A stretch of 33,295 nt of DNA, from positions 1-33,295 of the forward strand of contig JAJZJN010000011.1 in assembly GCA_021851165.1 (NCBI GenBank), written 5' to 3'. This document shows positions 25,405-33,295 of the stretch, piece after piece. The translations under genes and the position numbers were made by a program. The notes under the pieces were generated by a model. It saw only the letters and a program-made list of their open reading frames with translations. It was not told where the DNA came from and ran no database searches. Each line of letters opens with the position of its first letter. Position 1 is the first letter of the stretch. Source of the DNA: Actinomycetes bacterium. GTDB taxonomy: Bacteria; Actinomycetota; Acidimicrobiia; Acidimicrobiales; JAJZJN01.

Positions 25405-26811
25405 GTGCTGCGCCTACATGACACTGCGAGCGGGCTGCTGGAGACCTTGGTGCCTCGTGACCAGGGTCGGGTCTCCATGTACGTCTGTGGTCCCACCGTC
25501 TACGACGTGCCCCATATAGGCCACGGGCGCTTCGCCCTCGTGTTCGACGTCCTGCGTCGTTACCTGGAGTTCTCCGGCTATGAGGTGGACCACGTGTCGA
25601 ACATTACCGACATCGACGACAAGATAATCCGGCGTTCCAACGACGAGGCATGCAGCGCTTCGGCTATTGCCTCTCGCTACGAGACGGTGTGGTGGGACGC
25701 GATGGATGCTCTTGGCGTCCTTAGGCCGACGGCGGTGCCTCATGCGACCGAGTTCGTCGAGCAGATGGTGGGGATGATCGAGGAGCTCGTCCAAGCCGGG
25801 GTGGCTTACGAGACTTCCGATGGGGTCTACCTGGCGGTCGATAAGGTTCCCGGCTATGGCCTGCTGGCCCATCAGAGCCTCGATTCCTTGCGCTCCGGCG
25901 CCCGGGTGGAGCCTGGGGAGGAGAAGCGCTCCCCGCTCGACTTCGTCCTGTGGAAGAAGGCGAAGCCCGGCGAGCCGACGTGGCCCTCGCCATGGGGTGA
26001 GGGGCGTCCGGGCTGGCATACCGAGTGCGTCGTGATGTCGCTCGGGTTGCTCGGTGAGGGGTTCGACATCCATGGAGGGGCTGTGGATCTGGTCTTTCCC
26101 CATCACGAGAACGAACGCGCCCAGGCCGTCGCTCTCGGACGGTCATTTGCCACGCACTGGGTGCACAACGGCTGGGTGATGATGGGTGGCGAGAAGATGT
26201 CGAAGTCCCTCGGCAACTTCACCTCCCTTACCGACATGCTGGAGCGTACCGATGCGCGCGCGTACCGGTTGCTCGTTCTTCGGTCGCATTATCGTTCACC
26301 GATCGAGGTAACTCCGCAGACGGTGGCAGATGCCGAAGAAGGGTTGGCCCGCCTGGATGCGTTGGCAAGGCGGTTCGCGCTAGGCAGCCACCCAGATCCC
26401 TCGGTTCCTGCCGTAAGGGCCGGCGCTGTCGAGGCCGGCATAGACGCCGGGGCAGTGGAGAGGTTCAGAGTGCGGATGGACGACGATCTCGACACGCCCG
26501 GCGCTCTGGCCGAGATATTCGATCTTCTGAGACAGGCCAACTCGGCTGCAGACGCGGGCGACGAGGAAACGGGTTACCGTCTGGCGCGCACGGTGGCTGC
26601 CCTGTGCGCTGCGCTCGGTCTGGACCTCCATGGCGACCAGGAGATGGCTGACGACCGGGCTCAGGCTCTCGTGGCCAAGCGTGATGCCGCCCGTGCTGCG
26701 CGTCGCTTCGACGAGGCTGACGAGCTGCGCCGTGAGCTCGAGGTGCTGGGATGGATCGTGGAGGACACGCCTGGCGGGACCCGCCTGCACCGCAGGTCAG
26801 GCAGTGGCTGA
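25405..26811 (+). CDS. cysS: Cysteinyl-tRNA synthetase
   Basis: MYVCGPTVYDVPHIGHGRFALVFDVLRRYLEFSGYEVDHVSNITDIDDKIIRR, GWHTECVVMS, FPHHENERAQ, GEKMSKSLGNF; GTG start. Confidence 0.97.
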   Translation: MLRLHDTASGLLETLVPRDQGRVSMYVCGPTVYDVPHIGHGRFALVFDVLRRYLEFSGYEVDHVSNITDIDDKIIRRSNDEACSASAIASRYETVWWDAMDALGVLRPTAVPHATEFVEQMVGMIEELVQAGVAYETSDGVYLAVDKVPGYGLLAHQSLDSLRSGARVEPGEEKRSPLDFVLWKKAKPGEPTWPSPWGEGRPGWHTECVVMSLGLLGEGFDIHGGAVDLVFPHHENERAQAVALGRSFATHWVHNGWVMMGGEKMSKSLGNFTSLTDMLERTDARAYRLLVLRSHYRSPIEVTPQTVADAEEGLARLDALARRFALGSHPDPSVPAVRAGAVEAGIDAGAVERFRVRMDDDLDTPGALAEIFDLLRQANSAADAGDEETGYRLARTVAALCAALGLDLHGDQEMADDRAQALVAKRDAARAARRFDEADELRRELEVLGWIVEDTPGGTRLHRRSGSG

Positions 26812-27009
26812 GCTCGCGGCCGGGCTCCTAAGTGGGTCCGGGGCAGCATGCGCGATCAAGGGGATCACCTCGTAGCGGCTCGAACCGGGCGAGCGCCCGA
26901 AGTGTTTGCTACCCTAATCGTCGCGAGCGCGCGCAAGCGGTACGGCTCCCGATCATGGTGGTGTTGGGGGTGTCCCTGGGGCGGGTCGCTCGGCAATGTT
27001 GCAAGATGC

Positions 27010-27234
27010 ATGAGTGAGGGGAGACCCGAAGTGCCGACCGGAACGGTCAAGTGGTTCAACAGCGAGAAGGGGTACGGGTTCATCGCCCAAGCGGATGGCA
27101 GCGACGTGTTCGTTCACCATTCAGCCATCCAGATGAACGGCTACAGGACCTTGGAGGAAGGTCAGTCGGTCGAGTTCGAGCTGAAGGAGGGACCGAAGGG
27201 TCTCCAGGCGGTTGACGTCCGTCCAGCCGGCTGA
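27010..27234 (+). CDS. Cold-shock domain protein (CspA family)
   Basis: [66 protein letters not shown] 27031 is an alternative start. Confidence 0.95.
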   Translation: MSEGRPEVPTGTVKWFNSEKGYGFIAQADGSDVFVHHSAIQMNGYRTLEEGQSVEFELKEGPKGLQAVDVRPAG

Positions 27235-27282
27235 TCCCGGCCGAGTTGGCCCCGGCCGAGTTGCTGTCGGCACACCGGAAGG

Positions 27283-27298
27283 GTTACCATTGGGTAAC
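27283..27298. promoter_or_regulatory. Candidate operator palindrome GTTACC-ATTG-GGTAAC upstream of acyl-CoA dehydrogenase
   Basis: Perfect 6+6 inverted repeat in the noncoding gap 27235-27431; overlaps a possible TTGCTG-N18-TACCAT promoter. Confidence 0.45.
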
Positions 27299-27431
27299 TG
27301 GATGGTAGGGCGTCTGGCTGGCTGAGGCTGGCGCTCTACGGCTATGACGGCAACGCCGAGCCGGCTGGAGACTACGGGGCAACGGAGCCCCGGATCTGCT
27401 GATCGGTTATGGCCACGATGAAGGAGAGGGC

Positions 27432-28646
27432 ATGACCGACTTCTCGCTGGACTTGAACGAGGATCAGATCCAGATCCAGAAATGGGTCCATGACTTTGCC
27501 GAAGGTGTCGTTCGGCCGGCGGCTCACGAGTGGGACGAGCGTGAGGAGACCCCGTGGCCCATCATCGAGGAGGCCGCAAAGATCGGCTTGTACTCGTTTG
27601 ACTTCCTAGTCCAAGCGTTCGGCGACCCGACGGGGCTTCTCATGCCGGTGGTGAACGAGGAGCTGTGCTGGGGAGACGCAGGTATAACCCTGGCCATCCT
27701 CGGGAGCACGCTGGCGGTTGCGGGAATTGCCGCGAACGGTACGCCGGAGCAGCTCTTCGAGTGGGCACCACAGTGCTACGGGACCCCGGACGACATCAAG
27801 CTTGGCGCGTTCTGCGTGTCGGAGCCCGACGCGGGCTCGGATGTGAGCGCCCTGAAGACGCGGGCCGTCTACGACGAGGCCAATGACGAGTGGGTGATAA
27901 ACGGCACCAAGTCATGGATCACGAATGGCGGGATCGCCCATACGCACGTGGTCGTCGCGTCGGTGGTCCCGGAGCTTGGATCGAGGGGCCAGGCCAGCTT
28001 CGTTGTCCCCGAGGGCACGCCGGGTCTCTCGATGGGCCAGAAATTCAAGAAGATGGGTATCAGGGCTTCCCACACTGCCGAGGTCATCTTCGACGACTGC
28101 CGGGTGCCGGGGCGGTGCCTGCTCGGCGGCAAGGAGAAGCTCGACGAGCGGCTGGCGCGCGCGCGAGAGGGGAAGAAGTCGACATCTCAGGCAGCCATGG
28201 CCACCTTCGAGGCGACGCGTCCGGCGGTAGGAGCCCAGGCACTGGGGATAGCACGGGCAGCATACGAGTATGCCCTCGACTACTCCAAAGAGCGCAAGAC
28301 CTTCAGCCGTCCCATAGCCGAGCACCAGGGCATCGCCTTCAAGCTCGCAGACATGAAGACGCGCATAGACGCTGCGAGGCTCCTCGTATGGAGGGCCAGC
28401 TGGATGGGAGCGACGAAGAAGCCATTCCTGGCCGGGGAGGGCTCGATGTCCAAGCTCTTCGCGGGCGAGACGGCGGTATGGGTTACCGAGCAGGCCATAC
28501 AGATCATGGGCGGCTACGGATATGTGCGCGAGCACCCGGTTGAGCGCTGGCACCGCGATTCGAAGATATACACGATCTTCGAGGGAACGAGCGAGATCCA
28601 GCGGCTCGTCATCGCTCGTGCAGTGACCGGCCTGCACATACGCTGA
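27432..28646 (+). CDS. Acyl-CoA dehydrogenase
   Basis: FCVSEPDAGSDVSALKTRA, WVINGTKSWITNGG, GIRASHTAEVIFDDCRVP, QIMGGYGYVREHPVERWHRDSKIYTIFEGTSEIQRLVIAR. Confidence 0.96.
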   Translation: MTDFSLDLNEDQIQIQKWVHDFAEGVVRPAAHEWDEREETPWPIIEEAAKIGLYSFDFLVQAFGDPTGLLMPVVNEELCWGDAGITLAILGSTLAVAGIAANGTPEQLFEWAPQCYGTPDDIKLGAFCVSEPDAGSDVSALKTRAVYDEANDEWVINGTKSWITNGGIAHTHVVVASVVPELGSRGQASFVVPEGTPGLSMGQKFKKMGIRASHTAEVIFDDCRVPGRCLLGGKEKLDERLARAREGKKSTSQAAMATFEATRPAVGAQALGIARAAYEYALDYSKERKTFSRPIAEHQGIAFKLADMKTRIDAARLLVWRASWMGATKKPFLAGEGSMSKLFAGETAVWVTEQAIQIMGGYGYVREHPVERWHRDSKIYTIFEGTSEIQRLVIARAVTGLHIR

Positions 28647-28651
28647 GGGAG

Positions 28652-28670
28652 CCTTCTCCCGTGGGGAGGG
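28652..28670 (+). terminator. Possible hairpin downstream of acyl-CoA dehydrogenase (no U tract)
   Basis: CTCCC (28656-28660) - GTG - GGGAG (28664-28668), just after the stop at 28646. Confidence 0.25.
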
Positions 28671-28733
28671 CGCTTCCAGGCGCCTCGGGCTCTCGATTCG
28701 GCACAGGCGCCCGACGTCGGTAGGCTCGCGACC

Positions 28734-29930
28734 ATGGCAGAGCGCATAATCATGAGTCCCGACGGCAAGCTGGTGGTCCCCGACGAGCCGATCATTCCTT
28801 TCATCGAAGGCGACGGCACTGGCGTCGACATCTGGCCTGCAGCCAAGCTCGTGTTGGATGCAGCGGTGGCCAAGCACGGCAAGAAGATCGCCTGGAAGGA
28901 GGTTCTTGCCGGTGAGAAGGCCTTCAAGGAGCTCGGCTCCTGGCTTCCCGACGAGACTGTCGAGGCATTCCGGGACCATCTGATCGGGATCAAGGGTCCT
29001 CTCACCACTCCCATAGGAGGTGGTATCAGGTCGCTCAACGTCGCTCTTCGCCAGATCCTGGATCTCTACGTGTGCCTGCGGCCGGTCCGGTGGTTCGAGG
29101 GTGTTCCGTCCCCGGTCCGTCATCCCGAGAAGGTCGACATGGTGATCTTCCGGGAGAACACAGAGGACGTCTATGCGGGGCTCGAGGTGGAGGCCGGAAC
29201 CCCCGAGGCGGCGAAGCTCTCGGCATTCCTCCACGATGAGCTTGGATGGACGATCCGGGAGCACTCCGGTATCGGCATCAAGCCGATCTCCGAGGAATGC
29301 TCCAAGCGTCTAGTGCGTGCAGCCATCGAGTATGCCGTCAGCCACGACCGCCCGAGCGTCACGATGGTCCACAAGGGCAACATCCAGAAGTTCACCGAGG
29401 GGGCGTTCCGCTCCTGGGGCTATGAAGTGGTCCGTGAGGAGTTCTCGGATGTGGCCGTCGGCTGGGACGATTGCGGTGGGGACCCAGGCGGCAGGGTGCT
29501 CGTCAAGGATGCCATCGCGGACATAACCCTTCAGCAGGTTCTCACCAGGCCGGAGGACTTCGATGTCATAGCCACCACGAACCTCAATGGAGACTACATC
29601 TCCGACGCCCTGGCCGCCCAGGTGGGCGGTATCGGCATCGCTCCTGGTGCGAACATCAACTACGTGACGGGCCACGGGGTGTTCGAGGCCACCCACGGCA
29701 CTGCTCCCAAGTACGCGGGGCTCGACAAGGTCAACCCGGGTTCGGTGATCCTGTCGGGGGTGCTCATGCTCGAGCACATAGGTTGGGCTGCTCCGGCTGC
29801 TGACATCGTGTCGGCTCTGGAGGCCACCATCGCCGACAAGATCGTCACGTACGACTTCGCCCGGCTCATGGAAGGAGCGACCGAGGTCAAGTGCTCGGAG
29901 TTCGCCTCTGCCATCGTGGATCGCCTGTAG
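28734..29930 (+). CDS. icd: Isocitrate dehydrogenase, NADP-dependent type
   Basis: [106 protein letters not shown] and TYDFARLM (NADP-type residues). Confidence 0.97.
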   Translation: MAERIIMSPDGKLVVPDEPIIPFIEGDGTGVDIWPAAKLVLDAAVAKHGKKIAWKEVLAGEKAFKELGSWLPDETVEAFRDHLIGIKGPLTTPIGGGIRSLNVALRQILDLYVCLRPVRWFEGVPSPVRHPEKVDMVIFRENTEDVYAGLEVEAGTPEAAKLSAFLHDELGWTIREHSGIGIKPISEECSKRLVRAAIEYAVSHDRPSVTMVHKGNIQKFTEGAFRSWGYEVVREEFSDVAVGWDDCGGDPGGRVLVKDAIADITLQQVLTRPEDFDVIATTNLNGDYISDALAAQVGGIGIAPGANINYVTGHGVFEATHGTAPKYAGLDKVNPGSVILSGVLMLEHIGWAAPAADIVSALEATIADKIVTYDFARLMEGATEVKCSEFASAIVDRL

Positions 29931-30096
29931 GGCTCGTCTCGTGCAGTGCCCTCAGACTCCAAGACGCCTTTGCGGCAGCTGCCATCAGGGCTAGGGCATT
30001 CGAGCGTGCAGGGACCGGGGTGCGAGGAATCCAGGTAGCAGGCTTGGTCCTCGTGCCGTCTGGCCATGGCGTGGCTGCGCCACTAGCCTCGGTCAC

Positions 30097-31095
30097 ATGG
30101 TATCGACGAAGCCCCCAGTCCACGTAACCGTCACCGGTGCCGCTGGCCAGATCGGCTATGCCCTGCTGTTCCGTATAGCCTCCGGTCAGCTGCTTGGCCC
30201 CGATCAGCCGATCGTCCTCCGCCTGCTCGAGATCGAGCCGGCAATGGGGGCATTGCACGGCGTAGTGATGGAGTTGGACGACTGCGCGTTCCCGCTGCTG
30301 GCCGGCATAGAGCCAACCTCGGACCTGAAGACGGCCTTCGACGGTACGTCATGGGCGCTGCTGGTCGGGTCCGTCCCACGCAAGGCGGGCATGGAGCGAA
30401 ACGACCTGTTGAGCGTGAATGGTGGCATTTTCAGACCTCAGGGAGAGGCGATCGAAGCCAATGCTGCATCTGATGTCCGGGTGTTCGTGGTCGGCAACCC
30501 GTGCAACACGAACTGCCTCATAGCGCGTTCCCATGCGCGTTCCCTGCCCGACGACAGGTGGTTCGCCATGACGCGCCTCGATCAGAATCGGGCGCAGACC
30601 CAGCTCGCGCGTAAAGCCGGCATGACTGTGCGAGACGTGACCAACGTTGCCATATGGGGCAACCACTCCTCGACGCAGTTCCCTGACTTCGAGAATGCCC
30701 GTATAGGTGGCAAGCCGGCACCCGAGGTGATAGCCGACGAGGCATGGTTGCAAGGTGAGTTCATAACGACCGTCCAGCAGCGGGGAGCGAAGATCATAGA
30801 AGCACGTGGTGCATCGTCCGCTGCATCGGCGGCCAATGCCGTCGTGGATTCGATACAGAGCATTGTCACCCCGACAGCTCCAGGCGACTGGGTGTCGCTC
30901 TCGGTTGTCTCCCATGGGGAGTACGGGCTACCGGAGGGTCTCGTGTTCGGATTGCCGGTTCGCTCGGATGGATCGCGCGTGGAGGTTGTCGAGGGCCTCC
31001 AGCACAGCGACTTCGCCCGGGAGCGCATACAGATGACCGCAGACGAGCTCAGCTCGGAGCGCGCCGCCGTAGTGTCGCTGGGTCTGGTCGGCTAG
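30097..31095 (+). CDS. mdh: Malate dehydrogenase
   Basis: [92 protein letters not shown]. Confidence 0.97.
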   Translation: MVSTKPPVHVTVTGAAGQIGYALLFRIASGQLLGPDQPIVLRLLEIEPAMGALHGVVMELDDCAFPLLAGIEPTSDLKTAFDGTSWALLVGSVPRKAGMERNDLLSVNGGIFRPQGEAIEANAASDVRVFVVGNPCNTNCLIARSHARSLPDDRWFAMTRLDQNRAQTQLARKAGMTVRDVTNVAIWGNHSSTQFPDFENARIGGKPAPEVIADEAWLQGEFITTVQQRGAKIIEARGASSAASAANAVVDSIQSIVTPTAPGDWVSLSVVSHGEYGLPEGLVFGLPVRSDGSRVEVVEGLQHSDFARERIQMTADELSSERAAVVSLGLVG

Positions 31096-31222
31096 CCGGG
31101 CCTGGCTGGCTATTTGGGTCTGGCCGGCCCGCTGCAGGCGGCCCGCTCGGCCTGGTCGAAGTCTTGGTGATACCGGTTGGGCTGTCGCCAGGGGATAGGT
31201 ACGGCTGAACGGGAGGGTATAT

Positions 31223-33193
31223 ATGGCTATCGAAGGTGTCAGAGACGACCTCGCCGGCATCGGTGAAGGACACCTCTACCCGCCCGGGGCGGTGTTGCGT
31301 GACAGAGCGCCGTCTGCGCCCGGAGGGATGGCTTTGGCGGAGTTCCTGGAACGCTCACGCCTTGATCCCGACTGGTACTGGGCACGCGTAGCCGAGGAGC
31401 TCGACTGGTTCAGCCGCTGGGAGACTGTCCGGTCGGGTGATCTGCCGGAGTTCCGCTACTTCTCGGGTGGCACCGCGAACGTCAGCTACAACTGCCTGGA
31501 CCGCCATGTGATGGCGGGCCGGCGCAACAAGGCCGCCTTGCTGTGGGAGTCCGAGGACGGTTCACGCGAGGTATGGACCTACCAGCAGCTCGCAGCGGAG
31601 GTCAATCGCTTTGCCAATGTGCTCAAGGGCTTCGGGGTCCGCAGGGGGGATGTCGTAGCCATCTACATGGGCAATATCCCCGAGGCGTTCGTGGCGGTCC
31701 ATGCGTGTTACAGGATCGGAGCGATCTACAACGTCATATTTGCCGGCTTCTCTGCCGAAGCGGTCCGCCAGCGTCTTGACGACTCCCATCCGAAGGTCGT
31801 GATCGTGGCAGACGCGAGTTCACGGAGGGGAAGGCAGGTTCCCTTGAAAGCGACTCTCGACGAGGCAGCGGACGGGATCTCGTCGATAGAGGCCGTGGTG
31901 GTCGTGCAGCGGCGCAATGCAGACATCTCGATGCAGGCAGGCAGGGACCACAGCTATAGCGACGTAATGGCCACTGCCCCGGCATGGTGCCCTCCTGAGG
32001 CAATGGAGGCCAACGAGCCTGGCTTCATCATCTATACGAGTGGGACCGAGGCGCGGCCGAAGGGAGTAGTCCACTCGGGGGTGGGTTTCCTCGTAGGAGC
32101 CTATGCCAATTGCAAGTGGTCGCTCGCGCTCGATGACGATGACGTGTACTGGTGCACCGCGGACGTCGGCTGGCTCACATTCCCCATCTTCGCTCTGGTC
32201 GGTGGGCTGGCACTCGGAGCGACGCTCGTGGTGTACGAAGGAGCACTCGATCATCCGAGCCCATCACGGGTCTACGAGGTGATCCAGCGGTATCGCGTGA
32301 ACAAGGTCTTCACGGCTCCTACAGCCCTGCGGATGTTGCGGCGCTACGGCGAGGAGGCCTTCGCTGCATATGACATCAGTGCTCTCGAGCTCGTCGGCCT
32401 CGTGGGCGAGCCACTCGATCCAGACACGTGGCACTGGGTGCGCAACGTCCTGGGACGAGGCGAGGTCTTCGTGAACAACACCTACGGGCAATCCGAGACG
32501 GCCACCGCGTGGACTTCCTCCATAGCGGGGGTTACCGCTGCCAAGCCAGGATCTTGCGGGACTCCCCTTCCCGGGTACGTGTCGGAGGTGGTAGACGACA
32601 CGGGCAAGCCGGTTCCTCCGGGCGAGGTGGGCTACGTGGTGCTCACCCAGCCATTCCCCTGCCTCGCGAGGACCGTATGGGGTGATCACGAGCGCTTCCT
32701 GGAGACCTACTTCGGTCGGTTCGAGGGTCGTTACTACGCTGCGGACGCGTGCCTTGTCGATACCGACGGCCATTACTGGGTGATAGGCAGGGTCGACGAC
32801 GTGATCAACGTCTCGGGCCACCGCCTCGGGACCATGGAGATGGAAGCAGCGCTACTCACTCACCCTCTCGTAGCAGAGGCGGCCGTGGTGGGTGTACCCG
32901 ACGAGACGCGTGGCACCGTCCCGGTAGCCTTCGCTGTCCTGCGAGCTGCGCCCGACGAGGGAGAGGACGTGATCGGCGAGCTCGAGTCCCTCGTCACCGA
33001 GTCGATAGGCACCATTGCGCGTCCCGCCTCCATGCACCTGGTGAAGGCCCTGCCGAAGACCAGGAGCGGGAAGATCATGCGGCGGCTGCTTCGGGAGCTC
33101 GTCACCCAGGACGAGGTGCGGGGGGACATCACTGCCTTGGAGGATCCCGAAGTGGTGGCAGCACTGCGCTTGGAGTTGCGAGACGAGACCTGA
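31223..33193 (+). CDS. Acetyl-CoA synthetase-like AMP-forming acyl-CoA ligase; acyl specificity uncertain
   Basis: FSGGTANVSYNCLDRH, GDVVAIYMGNIPEAFVAVHACYRIGAIYNVIFAGFSAEAV, CTADVGWLTFPIF, IGRVDDVINVSGHRLGTMEMEAAL, PKTRSGKIMRRLLRE. Pocket motif is NNTYGQSET rather than DTWWQTET. Confidence 0.92.
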   Translation: MAIEGVRDDLAGIGEGHLYPPGAVLRDRAPSAPGGMALAEFLERSRLDPDWYWARVAEELDWFSRWETVRSGDLPEFRYFSGGTANVSYNCLDRHVMAGRRNKAALLWESEDGSREVWTYQQLAAEVNRFANVLKGFGVRRGDVVAIYMGNIPEAFVAVHACYRIGAIYNVIFAGFSAEAVRQRLDDSHPKVVIVADASSRRGRQVPLKATLDEAADGISSIEAVVVVQRRNADISMQAGRDHSYSDVMATAPAWCPPEAMEANEPGFIIYTSGTEARPKGVVHSGVGFLVGAYANCKWSLALDDDDVYWCTADVGWLTFPIFALVGGLALGATLVVYEGALDHPSPSRVYEVIQRYRVNKVFTAPTALRMLRRYGEEAFAAYDISALELVGLVGEPLDPDTWHWVRNVLGRGEVFVNNTYGQSETATAWTSSIAGVTAAKPGSCGTPLPGYVSEVVDDTGKPVPPGEVGYVVLTQPFPCLARTVWGDHERFLETYFGRFEGRYYAADACLVDTDGHYWVIGRVDDVINVSGHRLGTMEMEAALLTHPLVAEAAVVGVPDETRGTVPVAFAVLRAAPDEGEDVIGELESLVTESIGTIARPASMHLVKALPKTRSGKIMRRLLRELVTQDEVRGDITALEDPEVVAALRLELRDET

Positions 33194-33295
33194 GCCGCCG
33201 TAGCAAGTCCCGCGCCGGCCAGTTCGCGCTACGGGCGTTCAGGCCTTCAGCTTCGGTCGCGGGGAGGAGCGGGGGGAACAGGAGGCCAGGAGTCG

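Noticed and set aside
27912-29264. 450-aa minus-strand ORF opposite acyl-CoA dehydrogenase and icd
   Set aside because: Long only because of high GC; it is antisense to conserved genes and has no family signature.
31096-31222. GC-rich inverted segments after mdh (e.g. GGCCGGCCCGCTGCAGGCGGCC) as a terminator
   Set aside because: Imperfect pairing, no U tract; cannot be distinguished from background GC-rich sequence.
1-33295. CRISPR arrays, defence islands, transposons, prophage or toxin-antitoxin genes
   Set aside because: No repeat-spacer pattern, transposase, integrase, phage structural or toxin-antitoxin signatures seen in the translations; repeats found are short tandem minisatellites.

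Overview
High-GC bacterial chromosomal DNA, actinobacterial in character (inferred from GTG/TTG starts, WS/DGAT, ECF sigma factor and a urease cluster without ureE), densely coding. I saw no rRNA, tRNA, CRISPR, IS element or phage genes. Four blocks: (1) ~1-12.3 kb, one + strand run of 13 tightly spaced or start/stop-overlapping genes: ABC permease, uricase-like protein, malate synthase, imidase/PuuE-type polysaccharide-deacetylase-fold hydrolase, Asp/Glu-racemase-superfamily (AMDase/maleate isomerase-like) protein, FAH-family protein, barbiturase/cyanuric-acid-hydrolase-family ring-opening amidohydrolase, then ureABC-ureF-ureG-ureD. (2) ~12.4-22.6 kb, accessory genes: AhpD-like protein, aldo/keto reductase, a minus-strand set (WS/DGAT, GH20 hexosaminidase-like, acyl-CoA ligase, small membrane protein), an alpha/beta hydrolase, and an ECF sigma factor with a putative membrane anti-sigma. 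(3) valS and cysS, divergent with a 20-nt gap, plus a cold-shock protein. (4) acyl-CoA dehydrogenase, icd, mdh and an acetyl-CoA-synthetase-like ligase. Best candidate for an undescribed system: block 1, read as a catabolic operon that opens a cyclic ureide, imide or (oxo)pyrimidine/purine ring, releases urea to its own urease and may feed glyoxylate to malate synthase. Its uricase-like member lacks the canonical C-terminal Asn-Lys-His motif and its racemase-superfamily member has a single-Cys, AMDase-like active site, so the substrate may not be urate. Family calls were made by reading the translations; no searches were run.
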